DNA of 64,000 nt from Thermococcus sp. EP1 (GTDB lineage Archaea; Methanobacteriota_B; Thermococci; Thermococcales; Thermococcaceae). The stretch covers positions 62,001 to 126,000 of the forward strand of contig NZ_JXCG01000004.1 of the NCBI RefSeq assembly GCF_001317345.1. Reading direction: 5' to 3'. A program made the translations under genes and the position numbers. Positions 19,294 to 25,857 of the stretch are shown in pieces. The notes beneath the pieces are model-generated. The model was not told where the DNA came from, did not search any database, and was given only the letters and a program-made list of their open reading frames with translations. How positions within the stretch are numbered: position 1 is the first letter of the stretch; every line of letters starts with the position of its first letter.

Positions 19294-20514
19294 TCACTCT
19301 AATGTAGCATGTTTTCTCTTCATATCCTTTTCTGTCTTTTGGAACGTGGCCATCAATAGAGCTATTATACCATCTAAAAACAGCATTGTTGAATCTTCAA
19401 AAAGCGTTCCCATTGGGGCTATCCACTTATACTCTGTGAGCATTTGTCTAGCAATGTAGTCAGTGGGGATATCTGCTTTTGTTCTTCCTGGTATTTCTAC
19501 CACCACATCGGAAAGCTTCCCAAGAGTTGAATCCTTATATGAGGTTATTGCTACAACTTTTCCCCCTTGTTTTTTAGCAATCTCTGCTGCATCGACTATA
19601 GTTCTGGTTTCACCACTCCCACTGATTGCTATAAGGAGGTCCCCTTCACCAAATGCAGGGGTTATTGTTTCACCTACAACATAAACGTCAAAGTCAAGGT
19701 GCATTAACCTCATTGCAAATGCTTTTCCTACTAGACCACTTCTCCCAGCACCATAAATAAATATTTTATTTGCTCCAATCATTGCGTCTACCATTCCCCT
19801 GACTTGCTCTAGTTTTAAAGAATCAGCTACCATGTCGATATGGTCTGTGATATCGTGAATCGCCTTTCTAATCGTCTGCATGTATTCACCCCAGAAGAGG
19901 TCAAGTATCTTCTTGGTAATACCTTCAGGGTCTTTCGTCTTTGTTATTGCTCCTCCAACTATGATAATGGTAGCACCTGCTTCTATAACCGTGGGGATTG
20001 TCTCTAAATTTAACCCACCAGCCACGGCAACCGGGACTTTTACTGCCTTTACAACTTTTTCTAGATCTTCAAGTGGATCCTTTCCTTGAGCTTGTTCATC
20101 TATTCCCGTATGAACAAGAATATAGTGAACTCCCATCTTTTCAAGTTCTTTTGCTCTTTCTACCTTATTCTTAACTCCGATTAAGTCTACCATCACCTTT
20201 ATTCCATACTTTCTACCTACAGTAACTGCGTCTTTTATAGTTTTGTTGTCAGCAACCCCAAGTATTGAGACGACATCTGCACCATGTCTAGCTGCCATCT
20301 CTACCTCAAGTGCCCCTGTGTCCATAGTCTTCAGGTCAGCCACTATTTTTCTATCAGGGAACCTTCTTTTCATAAGTTCTACTGCTCTCATGCCTTCCTT
20401 CTTTATGAGTGGTGTTCCAACCTCGAGCCAATGAGCCCCACCACGAGCTGCTTTTTCTGCTATAGAAATAGCCTGTTCTATATCCGTTAAGTCAAGTGCC
20501 ACTTGTAAGATCAT
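19294..20514 (-). CDS. hps-phi: Bifunctional 3-hexulose-6-phosphate synthase / 6-phospho-3-hexuloisomerase
   Basis: 406 residues, two domains. Residues 1-210 are the HPS TIM barrel (QVALDLTDIEQAI at the start, VADLKTMDTG near 60, GGLNLETIP near 165); residues 215-406 are the PHI SIS-domain isomerase (FIYGAGRSGLVGKAFAMR, ISGSGETRTIVDAA). Together they interconvert ribulose-5-phosphate plus formaldehyde with fructose-6-phosphate. In Thermococcales, which lack the oxidative pentose route, this supplies ribulose-5-phosphate and releases formaldehyde (established knowledge). GGGGAGGT upstream fixes ATG 20514. First gene of the six-gene operon. Confidence 0.97.
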   Translation of the reverse strand: MILQVALDLTDIEQAISIAEKAARGGAHWLEVGTPLIKKEGMRAVELMKRRFPDRKIVADLKTMDTGALEVEMAARHGADVVSILGVADNKTIKDAVTVGRKYGIKVMVDLIGVKNKVERAKELEKMGVHYILVHTGIDEQAQGKDPLEDLEKVVKAVKVPVAVAGGLNLETIPTVIEAGATIIIVGGAITKTKDPEGITKKILDLFWGEYMQTIRKAIHDITDHIDMVADSLKLEQVRGMVDAMIGANKIFIYGAGRSGLVGKAFAMRLMHLDFDVYVVGETITPAFGEGDLLIAISGSGETRTIVDAAEIAKKQGGKVVAITSYKDSTLGKLSDVVVEIPGRTKADIPTDYIARQMLTEYKWIAPMGTLFEDSTMLFLDGIIALLMATFQKTEKDMKRKHATLE

Positions 20515-20561
20515 CTTAACGTACCTCCCCAATGATCCTCAAACTTAACATCAAGAGGGTT

Positions 20562-20576
20562 ACTTTTAACTTTAAC
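20562..20576 (-). promoter_or_regulatory. Putative promoter of the HPS-PHI operon
   Basis: AGTTAAAAGTAACC on the minus strand is a weak TATA-like element about 55 bases before the ATG at 20514. No TGM (TATCAC-N5-GTGATA) sugar-regulon site is seen here. Confidence 0.35.
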
Positions 20577-20601
20577 CCCTTCACCACTAGTCACTCTCTC
20601 C

Positions 20602-20617
20602 CATAAATTTAAAAATA
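20602..20617 (+). promoter_or_regulatory. TATA promoter of the ureohydrolase-like gene
   Basis: ATAAATTTAAAAATA at 20603-20617 lies 31-45 bases before ATG 20648 and is a good archaeal TATA. It diverges from the HPS-PHI operon. Confidence 0.5.
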
Positions 20618-20647
20618 ATAAGCCCAAAATAGCCTCACGTGAGAAAT

Positions 20648-21376
20648 ATGGTCACTTTCATTCCTTTTGGAGAAAAACCAAATAGAGAGGGAGTCATATA
20701 CGCCCTTGAACTACTTAGAAAAAATAAGATAATACAGGATTTCATGGTGGTCGAATCAAGTAATGTTGAACTCTTAGCTGATAGGCTCCCGTTCGACAAA
20801 TGCTACATAGTGGGAGATCACTTAGCCACTTATGGAATAATTAAACGTGTTAAACCACGATCATTGATAAGTATCGATGCCCATACTGACTTAATGCATG
20901 ACTACCTTGACCATGGCTCATGGCTTGCTTATAGCTTAGAAGAGCGACTAATTGAGAGAGCAAGTATAGTTGGGCCAGTGTTAATGATTCCCACAACTGA
21001 GGGGACAAGCTTATGGACACGGCGAGTTAGGATATTTCCAGCTCTCCCAAGGAGCAGACGTGTAAGAGGGACATGGAGAGCATATAAAAGTTTAAGAACT
21101 TCCTCTCTCGAAGAAATCATCAAAGATATGAAAAAATACCTAGGAGATGAAGTATACCTAACCGTTGATATGGATGTTTTAAAACCAGAATACAAACTCG
21201 CTAGGTTCCAACATGGAGAATTAACATTAGATGAATTGACTAGTATTGTAGAAGAGATTAAAAAGAATTTTAATATAATTGCATGCGATATTGCTGAGGT
21301 TTCAGACAGAATAAAGAGATCTAAACTAGGAAAGAAAGCCCTAATTGAGCTTTATACAACTCTTATGGGGGAGTAA
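20648..21376 (+). CDS. Arginase/agmatinase (ureohydrolase) superfamily protein, short form
   Basis: 242 residues, compared with about 290-300 for agmatinases. Metal motifs are recognisable: GDHLATYG near 58 (GDH), SIDAHTDLMHD near 78-88 (DAHxD), TVDMDVLKPE near 175-184 (DxD), and DIAEVSDR near 215 where agmatinases have an E-x-N/D element. It is therefore a probable Mn2+ hydrolase of a guanidino or related C-N bond, or a histone-deacetylase-fold relative; the substrate is unknown. ATG 20648 is preferred over GTG 20639. UPF0148 follows after one base. Confidence 0.72.
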   Translation: MVTFIPFGEKPNREGVIYALELLRKNKIIQDFMVVESSNVELLADRLPFDKCYIVGDHLATYGIIKRVKPRSLISIDAHTDLMHDYLDHGSWLAYSLEERLIERASIVGPVLMIPTTEGTSLWTRRVRIFPALPRSRRVRGTWRAYKSLRTSSLEEIIKDMKKYLGDEVYLTVDMDVLKPEYKLARFQHGELTLDELTSIVEEIKKNFNIIACDIAEVSDRIKRSKLGKKALIELYTTLMGE

Positions 21377-21377
21377 T

Positions 21378-21698
21378 ATGGTACTCAGTGATAAGGAAAT
21401 TAGAGAAATAATAACACCCCTCCTACTTTCAGGAGCAAAGATGCTTGATAAGCACTGCCTCAGATGTGGCTCCCCACTATTTGAACTAAATGGGAAGGTA
21501 TTCTGCCCTGTTTGTGAGCACAGAAAAAAGCATGGAGAAGTCGAGTTAAAGAGTGTTGAGGAAAATTTGATACAAAAACTGAACATGTTAGCAAACACCC
21601 TTCCCAATGATGTTAATGAGTTAAGAAAGTACTTAGAAGTTATGGACATGATAATCACACTGCTAGAAAAATACAAGAGAATGGAGGGGAGAAAGTGA
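21378..21698 (+). CDS. UPF0148 / ZNRD2-like zinc-ribbon protein
   Basis: 106 residues. An N-terminal helix, a zinc ribbon CLRCGSPLFELNGKVFCPVC near residues 29-48 (C-x2-C and C-x2-C), and a helical C-terminus. This matches UPF0148, related to eukaryotic ZNRD2/SSSCA1; the function is unknown. ATG 21378 follows GGGGGAGT. Its stop overlaps the next gene's GTG. Confidence 0.85.
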   Translation: MVLSDKEIREIITPLLLSGAKMLDKHCLRCGSPLFELNGKVFCPVCEHRKKHGEVELKSVEENLIQKLNMLANTLPNDVNELRKYLEVMDMIITLLEKYKRMEGRK

Positions 21699-21907
21699 AG
21701 CTTATGAAAATCTTAGAAATTCTAAAAAATGAAGAAGCGACAGTTGAGGAGATTGCAAATAGAACAGGAATGAACATCCCCCAAGTAAAAAGACTTCTAT
21801 TAAGACTTTTGAGCCAAGGGAAGATAGAGAGTCTCGAGAGGAATGGAAAATTGGTTTGGAAAGCTAAAGAAAAGGATGAAGCTGAAGAGAAATTCAAGTA
21901 TATCTAA
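21695..21907 (+). CDS. Small winged-helix protein, 70 residues
   Basis: One wHTH domain: ILEILKNEEATVEEIANRTG, recognition helix MNIPQVKRLLLRLLSQ, wing GKIESLERNGKLVWK, and a charged tail. Probably a DNA-binding regulator or an accessory protein. GTG 21695 overlaps the preceding stop (GTGA) with GGAGGGGAG three bases before; ATG 21704 is an alternative. Its 3' end overlaps the trmBL2 3' end by four bases. Confidence 0.75.
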   Translation: MKLMKILEILKNEEATVEEIANRTGMNIPQVKRLLLRLLSQGKIESLERNGKLVWKAKEKDEAEEKFKYI

Positions 21908-22698
21908 GCTTTCTCTGCTTTTTCCCAGTATTCATTGAATTTGCTCTTGAATAGTTCGACTATTCTGAAGTCTTTAATCCATACTTGGGTTTCATAATTA
22001 AAGTATCTAGCGGCTAGATCTTCTAAAGCGAAAAAGACTTCCTCATCACAAATCAACATTGGGAGCTCTATCTTATCAAGAACTCTAAGTTCCAGTTTTC
22101 CGTCTTTATAATAATCCATGATTTTTGAAGTCTCAAGTCTAGGAAGGAGTTGCTTTAAGACAAGCAATTTTGCTTTAACTCCCTTATCCACTGCGGCAGC
22201 TATCTCTTTATCAAGATTTGCTGCAACATACCCATTATCAGCAAGTAGTATTTCTTTTTCAACTTCTTCTAACATTTCTTGTGTCTTTAAAGTTGAATTT
22301 CTAATTCCTCTTACCACCCAAACTCTTTCAACGCCATATTTTGGAATTTCAGTTTCTATTAGAGGTGTCATTAGTTCTATAAGTTCCTCCTTTGCCTTTT
22401 TCTTTGCTTCAAGTTCTTCTTTAACCCGCTCTTGCCAGTCTTCTATAAATTTCTCCAGAATGTTCTTAGGATGTACAGGCCTATATTTATTGGCCTTTCC
22501 AGGCTGGCTTAGCGCAAATCCCTTCTTCTCCAAGCTTCTCAGCACATCATATGTCCTAGGAGCTGGAACCTCTGAAACACTCGCTAGCTCTGCAGGTGTA
22601 AGAATTCCAAAACCTACTAAAGCAACATACGCTCTGGCTTCATATAAATTCAACTCAAAATGTTCCTGTAGAAGTTCTACAATTTTTTCTTTTACCAT
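21904..22698 (-). CDS. trmBL2: TrmBL2 chromatin protein / global transcription regulator
   Basis: 264 residues, the exact length I recall for TrmBL2. N-terminal wHTH with LTPAELASVSEVPAPRTYDVLRSLEKKGF (about 35-63), then a coiled helix ERVKEELEAKKKAKEELIELM and a PLD-like C-terminal domain. TrmBL2 of T. kodakarensis and P. furiosus is abundant, binds DNA with little specificity, stiffens it into thick fibres and lacks the TrmB sugar-binding domain. ATG 22698 is preceded by GAGGTGG. Its long upstream region holds a TATA element. Confidence 0.93.
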   Translation of the reverse strand: MVKEKIVELLQEHFELNLYEARAYVALVGFGILTPAELASVSEVPAPRTYDVLRSLEKKGFALSQPGKANKYRPVHPKNILEKFIEDWQERVKEELEAKKKAKEELIELMTPLIETEIPKYGVERVWVVRGIRNSTLKTQEMLEEVEKEILLADNGYVAANLDKEIAAAVDKGVKAKLLVLKQLLPRLETSKIMDYYKDGKLELRVLDKIELPMLICDEEVFFALEDLAARYFNYETQVWIKDFRIVELFKSKFNEYWEKAEKA

Positions 22699-22978
22699 TT
22701 TAACCACCTCTTCTTTTTATAAAAAAGTCGACGATCTATATAAATTTTTCTTATCACTGTTAGTTGCTCTTTTTCTACATAACGATTTTATTTAGAATGT
22801 ATGAGTATGCAATTCTGCTACTATTAATATTATTAAAAATACACTATGATAAGTGTAATTGATTTTTTACATACAATTCATTAAAGATAACAAAATTTTG
22901 AGCAAAGTGAGTGGGATTTACCACAAATGTTTCCCAAAACTTTATAATACCTTTGTCTCTCACTCCTCATGACGGCAA
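22699..22978. promoter_or_regulatory. Intergenic region between trmBL2 and the Toprim gene
   Basis: 280 bases with no gene. On the minus strand AATTTATATAGA (22736-22747) is the trmBL2 TATA, giving a leader of about 20-25 bases. On the plus strand CTTTATAATACC (22940-22951) is the Toprim gene TATA. Between them, TACACT/AGTGTA (22840-22845 and 22852-22857, six-base loop) is an inverted repeat that could be an operator. The rest is A/T-rich with no coding potential or RNA motif that I can see. Confidence 0.5.
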
Positions 22979-23359
22979 ATGAACGCCGAAAATTATAAAA
23001 GACTCAAACAACTTATAGATAAATTGCGAGAGTTTGATGGTGTTATCCTGGTAGAAGGAATGCGAGACGAGGTGGCTTTACGAAAATTGGGGGTCGAAAC
23101 GGAGATAATTAAACTTTCCCGCTTGCCATTAGCGGAGATTGCACTAACAGCCTCTCACTATCATGATATAATGATATTAACGGACTTTGACAGAAAGGGT
23201 GAAGAACTGGCAAAGAAATTAGCTCAATATTTAGAAGGGTACAAATGTAGAGTCGATGTCGAAACAAGAAAAGAGTTCAAAAAAATAGCAAAAAAATACA
23301 TTAAAGGTATTGAAGACCTATATGGATTATATTTACGGGCCGAAAATCTCCGTTTCTGA
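22979..23359 (+). CDS. Toprim-domain protein (UPF0292)
   Basis: 126 residues, a stand-alone Toprim domain: Glu motif GVILVEGMRDEVAL near 20-33 and the DxD motif ILTDFDRKGEEL near 63-74. Toprim domains bind Mg2+ in primases, topoisomerases and nucleases; in archaea this small protein sits next to dnaG, suggesting a shared role in primer or RNA processing. The TATA at 22940-22951 predicts a very short leader, fitting the weak ribosome site before ATG 22979. Confidence 0.88.
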   Translation: MNAENYKRLKQLIDKLREFDGVILVEGMRDEVALRKLGVETEIIKLSRLPLAEIALTASHYHDIMILTDFDRKGEELAKKLAQYLEGYKCRVDVETRKEFKKIAKKYIKGIEDLYGLYLRAENLRF

Positions 23360-23465
23360 CCCCCAACAGGAGGGGTATGGATTGAAGAGAAAGAAGACTA
23401 CAATCCAGCAGATTTTGCTTGATAAGCAAAGAATGTTAAAAAAGAAGGAAATAGAAGGTGATAGC

Positions 23466-24791
23466 ATGGCTGCGAAGGATGATTTTGGAACAACAAAGTA
23501 TGTAATCCACGCAGAATTTGAAGCAAGTGGAATTGTCGAACGACCAGATGTTGTTGGTGCTATTTTTGGACAAACTGAAGGCTTACTCGGAGATGATTTG
23601 GATCTAAGAGAACTGCAAAAAACTGGAAGAATTGGAAGAATAAAAGTTGATGTTCATACGAGAGCTGGAAAAAGTTATGGAAATATAACAATCCCTTCCA
23701 GTCTAGATAGGGTAGAAACTGCGATTTTAGCAGCTGCCTTAGAAACTATAGACAGAATAGGACCATCAGAGGCTAGAATCAAAGTAATGAGGATTGAAGA
23801 TGTTAGAGCAACAAAGAGGAAGTACATTATTGAAAGAGCTAAAGAGATTCTGGAGACCCTTATGGAAGAAGAAATCCCAGAGACCCAAGAGATTACTGAA
23901 GAGGTCAAAAAAGAGGTACGGGCTAAGGAACTTATTGAATATGGCTCAGAAAAACTCCCTGCAGGACCTCATGTACCATTCTCAGATTCAATAATTGTTG
24001 TTGAAGGGAGAGCTGACGTGCTTAATCTCCTCAAACACGGAATAAAGAACGCTATAGCCGTTGAGGGTACCTCAATTCCAGAAACTATAATACGACTCAG
24101 CAAAGAAAGGATTGTTACAGCTTTCACTGATGGAGATAGAGGTGGGGAACTAATACTCAAAGAACTTCTTCAAGTGGCAGATATTGACTACGTCGCTAGG
24201 GCCCCAGAAGGAAAAGAAGTTGAAGAACTAACCAAGAAAGAGATAATTAAATCCTTAAGGAGCAAAGTTCCAGCAGAACAAGTAATCAATGAACTATTTG
24301 CAAAGGGTAAAAGCTTTTATGAACTCGTAAAAGAGAGGGAACAACAGAAGGTTGCTCCTGCTGAAAAAATAGAAACCCCAGTTGAAAATAAACCCGAAGT
24401 ACCTGCAGAAATTCATTCAGAAGCTCCAAAGGTCGAGACTCGAGCCCCCGAAAGGGAAGAAAAGAGAGAAGAGAGATTTATAAAACCAATAAAAATATCA
24501 AAACCTCCAGAAATTGATAAATTCAACCAGTGGGTTGAGGAAGTGAAAAAGGACTCAAAGGCAATCTTATTAGATGAAAATAAAAATATCATTGCAGAAA
24601 TACCAGTAAGAGACCTTTCAAGTTCATTGAACGATAAAGAGGATGTATATGCAATAATTTTCAATGGAATAATAACTCAGCGGCTTATTGATATAGTTAG
24701 TGAGAAAGGTGTTAAATATCTAGTAGGTGCAAGGAAAAGCAACGTTGTTAGAAGGCCGATAAACCTCAAAATACTTACTTTCGCTGAGTAA
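23466..24791 (+). CDS. dnaG: Archaeal DnaG-like primase/exosome subunit
   Basis: 441 residues. N-terminal archaeal domain (TTKYVIHAEFEASGIVERPDVVG onward), a central Toprim domain with IIVVEGRADVLNL near 176 and FTDGDRGG near 220, a low-complexity Glu/Lys/Pro hinge near 290-345, and a C-terminal domain that in Sulfolobus binds the exosome. It synthesises short RNA in vitro and, as exosome cap, recruits poly(A). ATG 23466 with GGTG five bases before matches the family N-terminus. A TTG at 23382 with AGGAGGGG six bases before is in frame and would add 28 basic residues. Confidence 0.93.
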   Translation: MAAKDDFGTTKYVIHAEFEASGIVERPDVVGAIFGQTEGLLGDDLDLRELQKTGRIGRIKVDVHTRAGKSYGNITIPSSLDRVETAILAAALETIDRIGPSEARIKVMRIEDVRATKRKYIIERAKEILETLMEEEIPETQEITEEVKKEVRAKELIEYGSEKLPAGPHVPFSDSIIVVEGRADVLNLLKHGIKNAIAVEGTSIPETIIRLSKERIVTAFTDGDRGGELILKELLQVADIDYVARAPEGKEVEELTKKEIIKSLRSKVPAEQVINELFAKGKSFYELVKEREQQKVAPAEKIETPVENKPEVPAEIHSEAPKVETRAPEREEKREERFIKPIKISKPPEIDKFNQWVEEVKKDSKAILLDENKNIIAEIPVRDLSSSLNDKEDVYAIIFNGIITQRLIDIVSEKGVKYLVGARKSNVVRRPINLKILTFAE

Positions 24792-24815
24792 GCTCTTTTA
24801 TATTTTTTCTTTGAA
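24792..24815 (+). terminator. T-rich terminator after dnaG
   Basis: CTCTTTTATATTTTTTCTTT immediately after the dnaG stop is a T-rich tract of the archaeal terminator type. The opposing L24e gene ends about 65 bases further on. Confidence 0.4.
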
Positions 24816-24879
24816 AGCTTTATCCATTAAAGGCTAAATACACCATCAATTCAAAATTAAGAAGAAAAATGAAGAAAGA

Positions 24880-25083
24880 TCACTTTTTCTTTGCTCTTTG
24901 AAGTTTTGCCTCTTCAAATGCCTTTGTCCATTTGAGTTTTCTTGGGTTTCTGCCCATAAAGAAGTACTTTTCACACTTCCTCGAACAGAAGAAGTATACT
25001 CTCCCATCGTTTCTAACATACATTTTTCCTGTTCCAGGCTCGAATTCCTTTCCACAGTATGAGCAAACGTTCCACCTTGCCAT
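24880..25083 (-). CDS. rpl24e: 50S ribosomal protein L24e
   Basis: 67 residues. TRASH/L24e zinc motif: CSYCGKEF near 7-14 and CSRKCEKYF near 33-41, followed by the basic tail [12 protein letters not shown]. Large-subunit protein. Five bases after rps28e in the L7Ae-S28e-L24e group. In Pyrococcus the group usually continues into ndk and infB (recalled); here the next gene is the convergent dnaG. Confidence 0.97.
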   Translation of the reverse strand: MARWNVCSYCGKEFEPGTGKMYVRNDGRVYFFCSRKCEKYFFMGRNPRKLKWTKAFEEAKLQRAKKK

Positions 25084-25088
25084 TTACA

Positions 25089-25301
25089 TCACCTTCTTGC
25101 CTTAATTTCTCTGGCTTCTCTTTCAGTCTCTCTGAGGATAACTATGTCTCCAATTCTGACTGGGCCTTTGACGTTTCTTCTGATAACTCTCCCCTTGTCC
25201 ATACCTTCAAGAACACGAACCTTTACTTGAGTAACCTCTCCAGTAACTCCTGTCCTTCCTACAATCTCAATAACCTCTGCCGGGTATCCCTCGTCTGACA
25301 T
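25089..25301 (-). CDS. rps28e: 30S ribosomal protein S28e
   Basis: 70 residues, OB-fold small-subunit protein: [27 protein letters not shown] followed by [25 protein letters not shown], ending in a basic tail. A TATA-like GTTTTTATATTTACA (about 25323-25337, minus strand) and GAGGTGTGAG before the ATG suggest it can start its own message as well as be read from L7Ae. Confidence 0.97.
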   Translation of the reverse strand: MSDEGYPAEVIEIVGRTGVTGEVTQVKVRVLEGMDKGRVIRRNVKGPVRIGDIVILRETEREAREIKARR

Positions 25302-25369
25302 TTCTCACACCTCTAATGATTGTAAATATAAAAACTCGCTCAATTTAATGAGAGTGAGGAAAAGGGAGC

Positions 25370-25741
25370 TCACTTAGCGAGCTCCCTAACTTTCATTGCG
25401 ATTTCTTCAACAAGTTCACGAGCCTTACCAGGCTCGATTATAGCAACACTTGCAGATGGAACTTCAATACCTGCAGCAGCTCCAAGCTCCTTCTTACTTG
25501 GAACATAAATATAGGGTATCTCTTTTTCCTCACAGAGGGGTGGTAAGTGAGCCACAATCTCTTCGGGATCAACATCTTCAGCTATTACTACAAGTTTAGC
25601 CTGGCCCCTCTCAACAGCCTTTGTTGTCTCGTTTGTACCTTTCCTAACCCTTCCAGTGTCTCTTGCAACCTCAACTGCTTCAAGAGCCTTCTCAGCAAGC
25701 TCTTTTGGAACCTCAAACTTTACGTAACTTGGCTTTGCCAT
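25370..25741 (-). CDS. rpl7ae: 50S ribosomal protein L7Ae
   Basis: 123 residues. Binds kink-turns in 23S rRNA, in C/D and H/ACA guide RNAs and in RNase P. Visible: [27 protein letters not shown] near 35-61 and [17 protein letters not shown] near 76-92, the kink-turn contact loops. ATG 25741 follows GGAGGGATGTGAA. It is a partner of the C/D-box RNA proposed at 37171-37237. Confidence 0.97.
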   Translation of the reverse strand: MAKPSYVKFEVPKELAEKALEAVEVARDTGRVRKGTNETTKAVERGQAKLVVIAEDVDPEEIVAHLPPLCEEKEIPYIYVPSKKELGAAAGIEVPSASVAIIEPGKARELVEEIAMKVRELAK

Positions 25742-25799
25742 TTCACATCCCTCCAAACTTCATCGTTCATCGAGTCATCAAGTTAGGGAAGGATGCTTG

Positions 25800-25814
25800 C
25801 TTTTTAAATCTTTC
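25800..25814 (-). promoter_or_regulatory. TATA promoter of rpl7ae
   Basis: AAAGATTTAAAAAGC on the minus strand, about 60 bases before ATG 25741; a typical ribosomal-protein promoter of this order. Confidence 0.5.
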
Positions 25815-25857
25815 CTTTCTTTTAAGAAGGAGAATTAGAAAAGGCAAAAGAAAAGAG

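Noticed and set aside
22752-22768. TATCAC half-site of the TGM sugar-regulon motif near trmBL2
   Set aside because: The second half GTGATA is missing at the required five-base spacing.
23310-23381. Open frame upstream of the DnaG starts, from 23310
   Set aside because: It overlaps the Toprim gene, and the two sites with ribosome-binding sequences are at 23382 and 23466.
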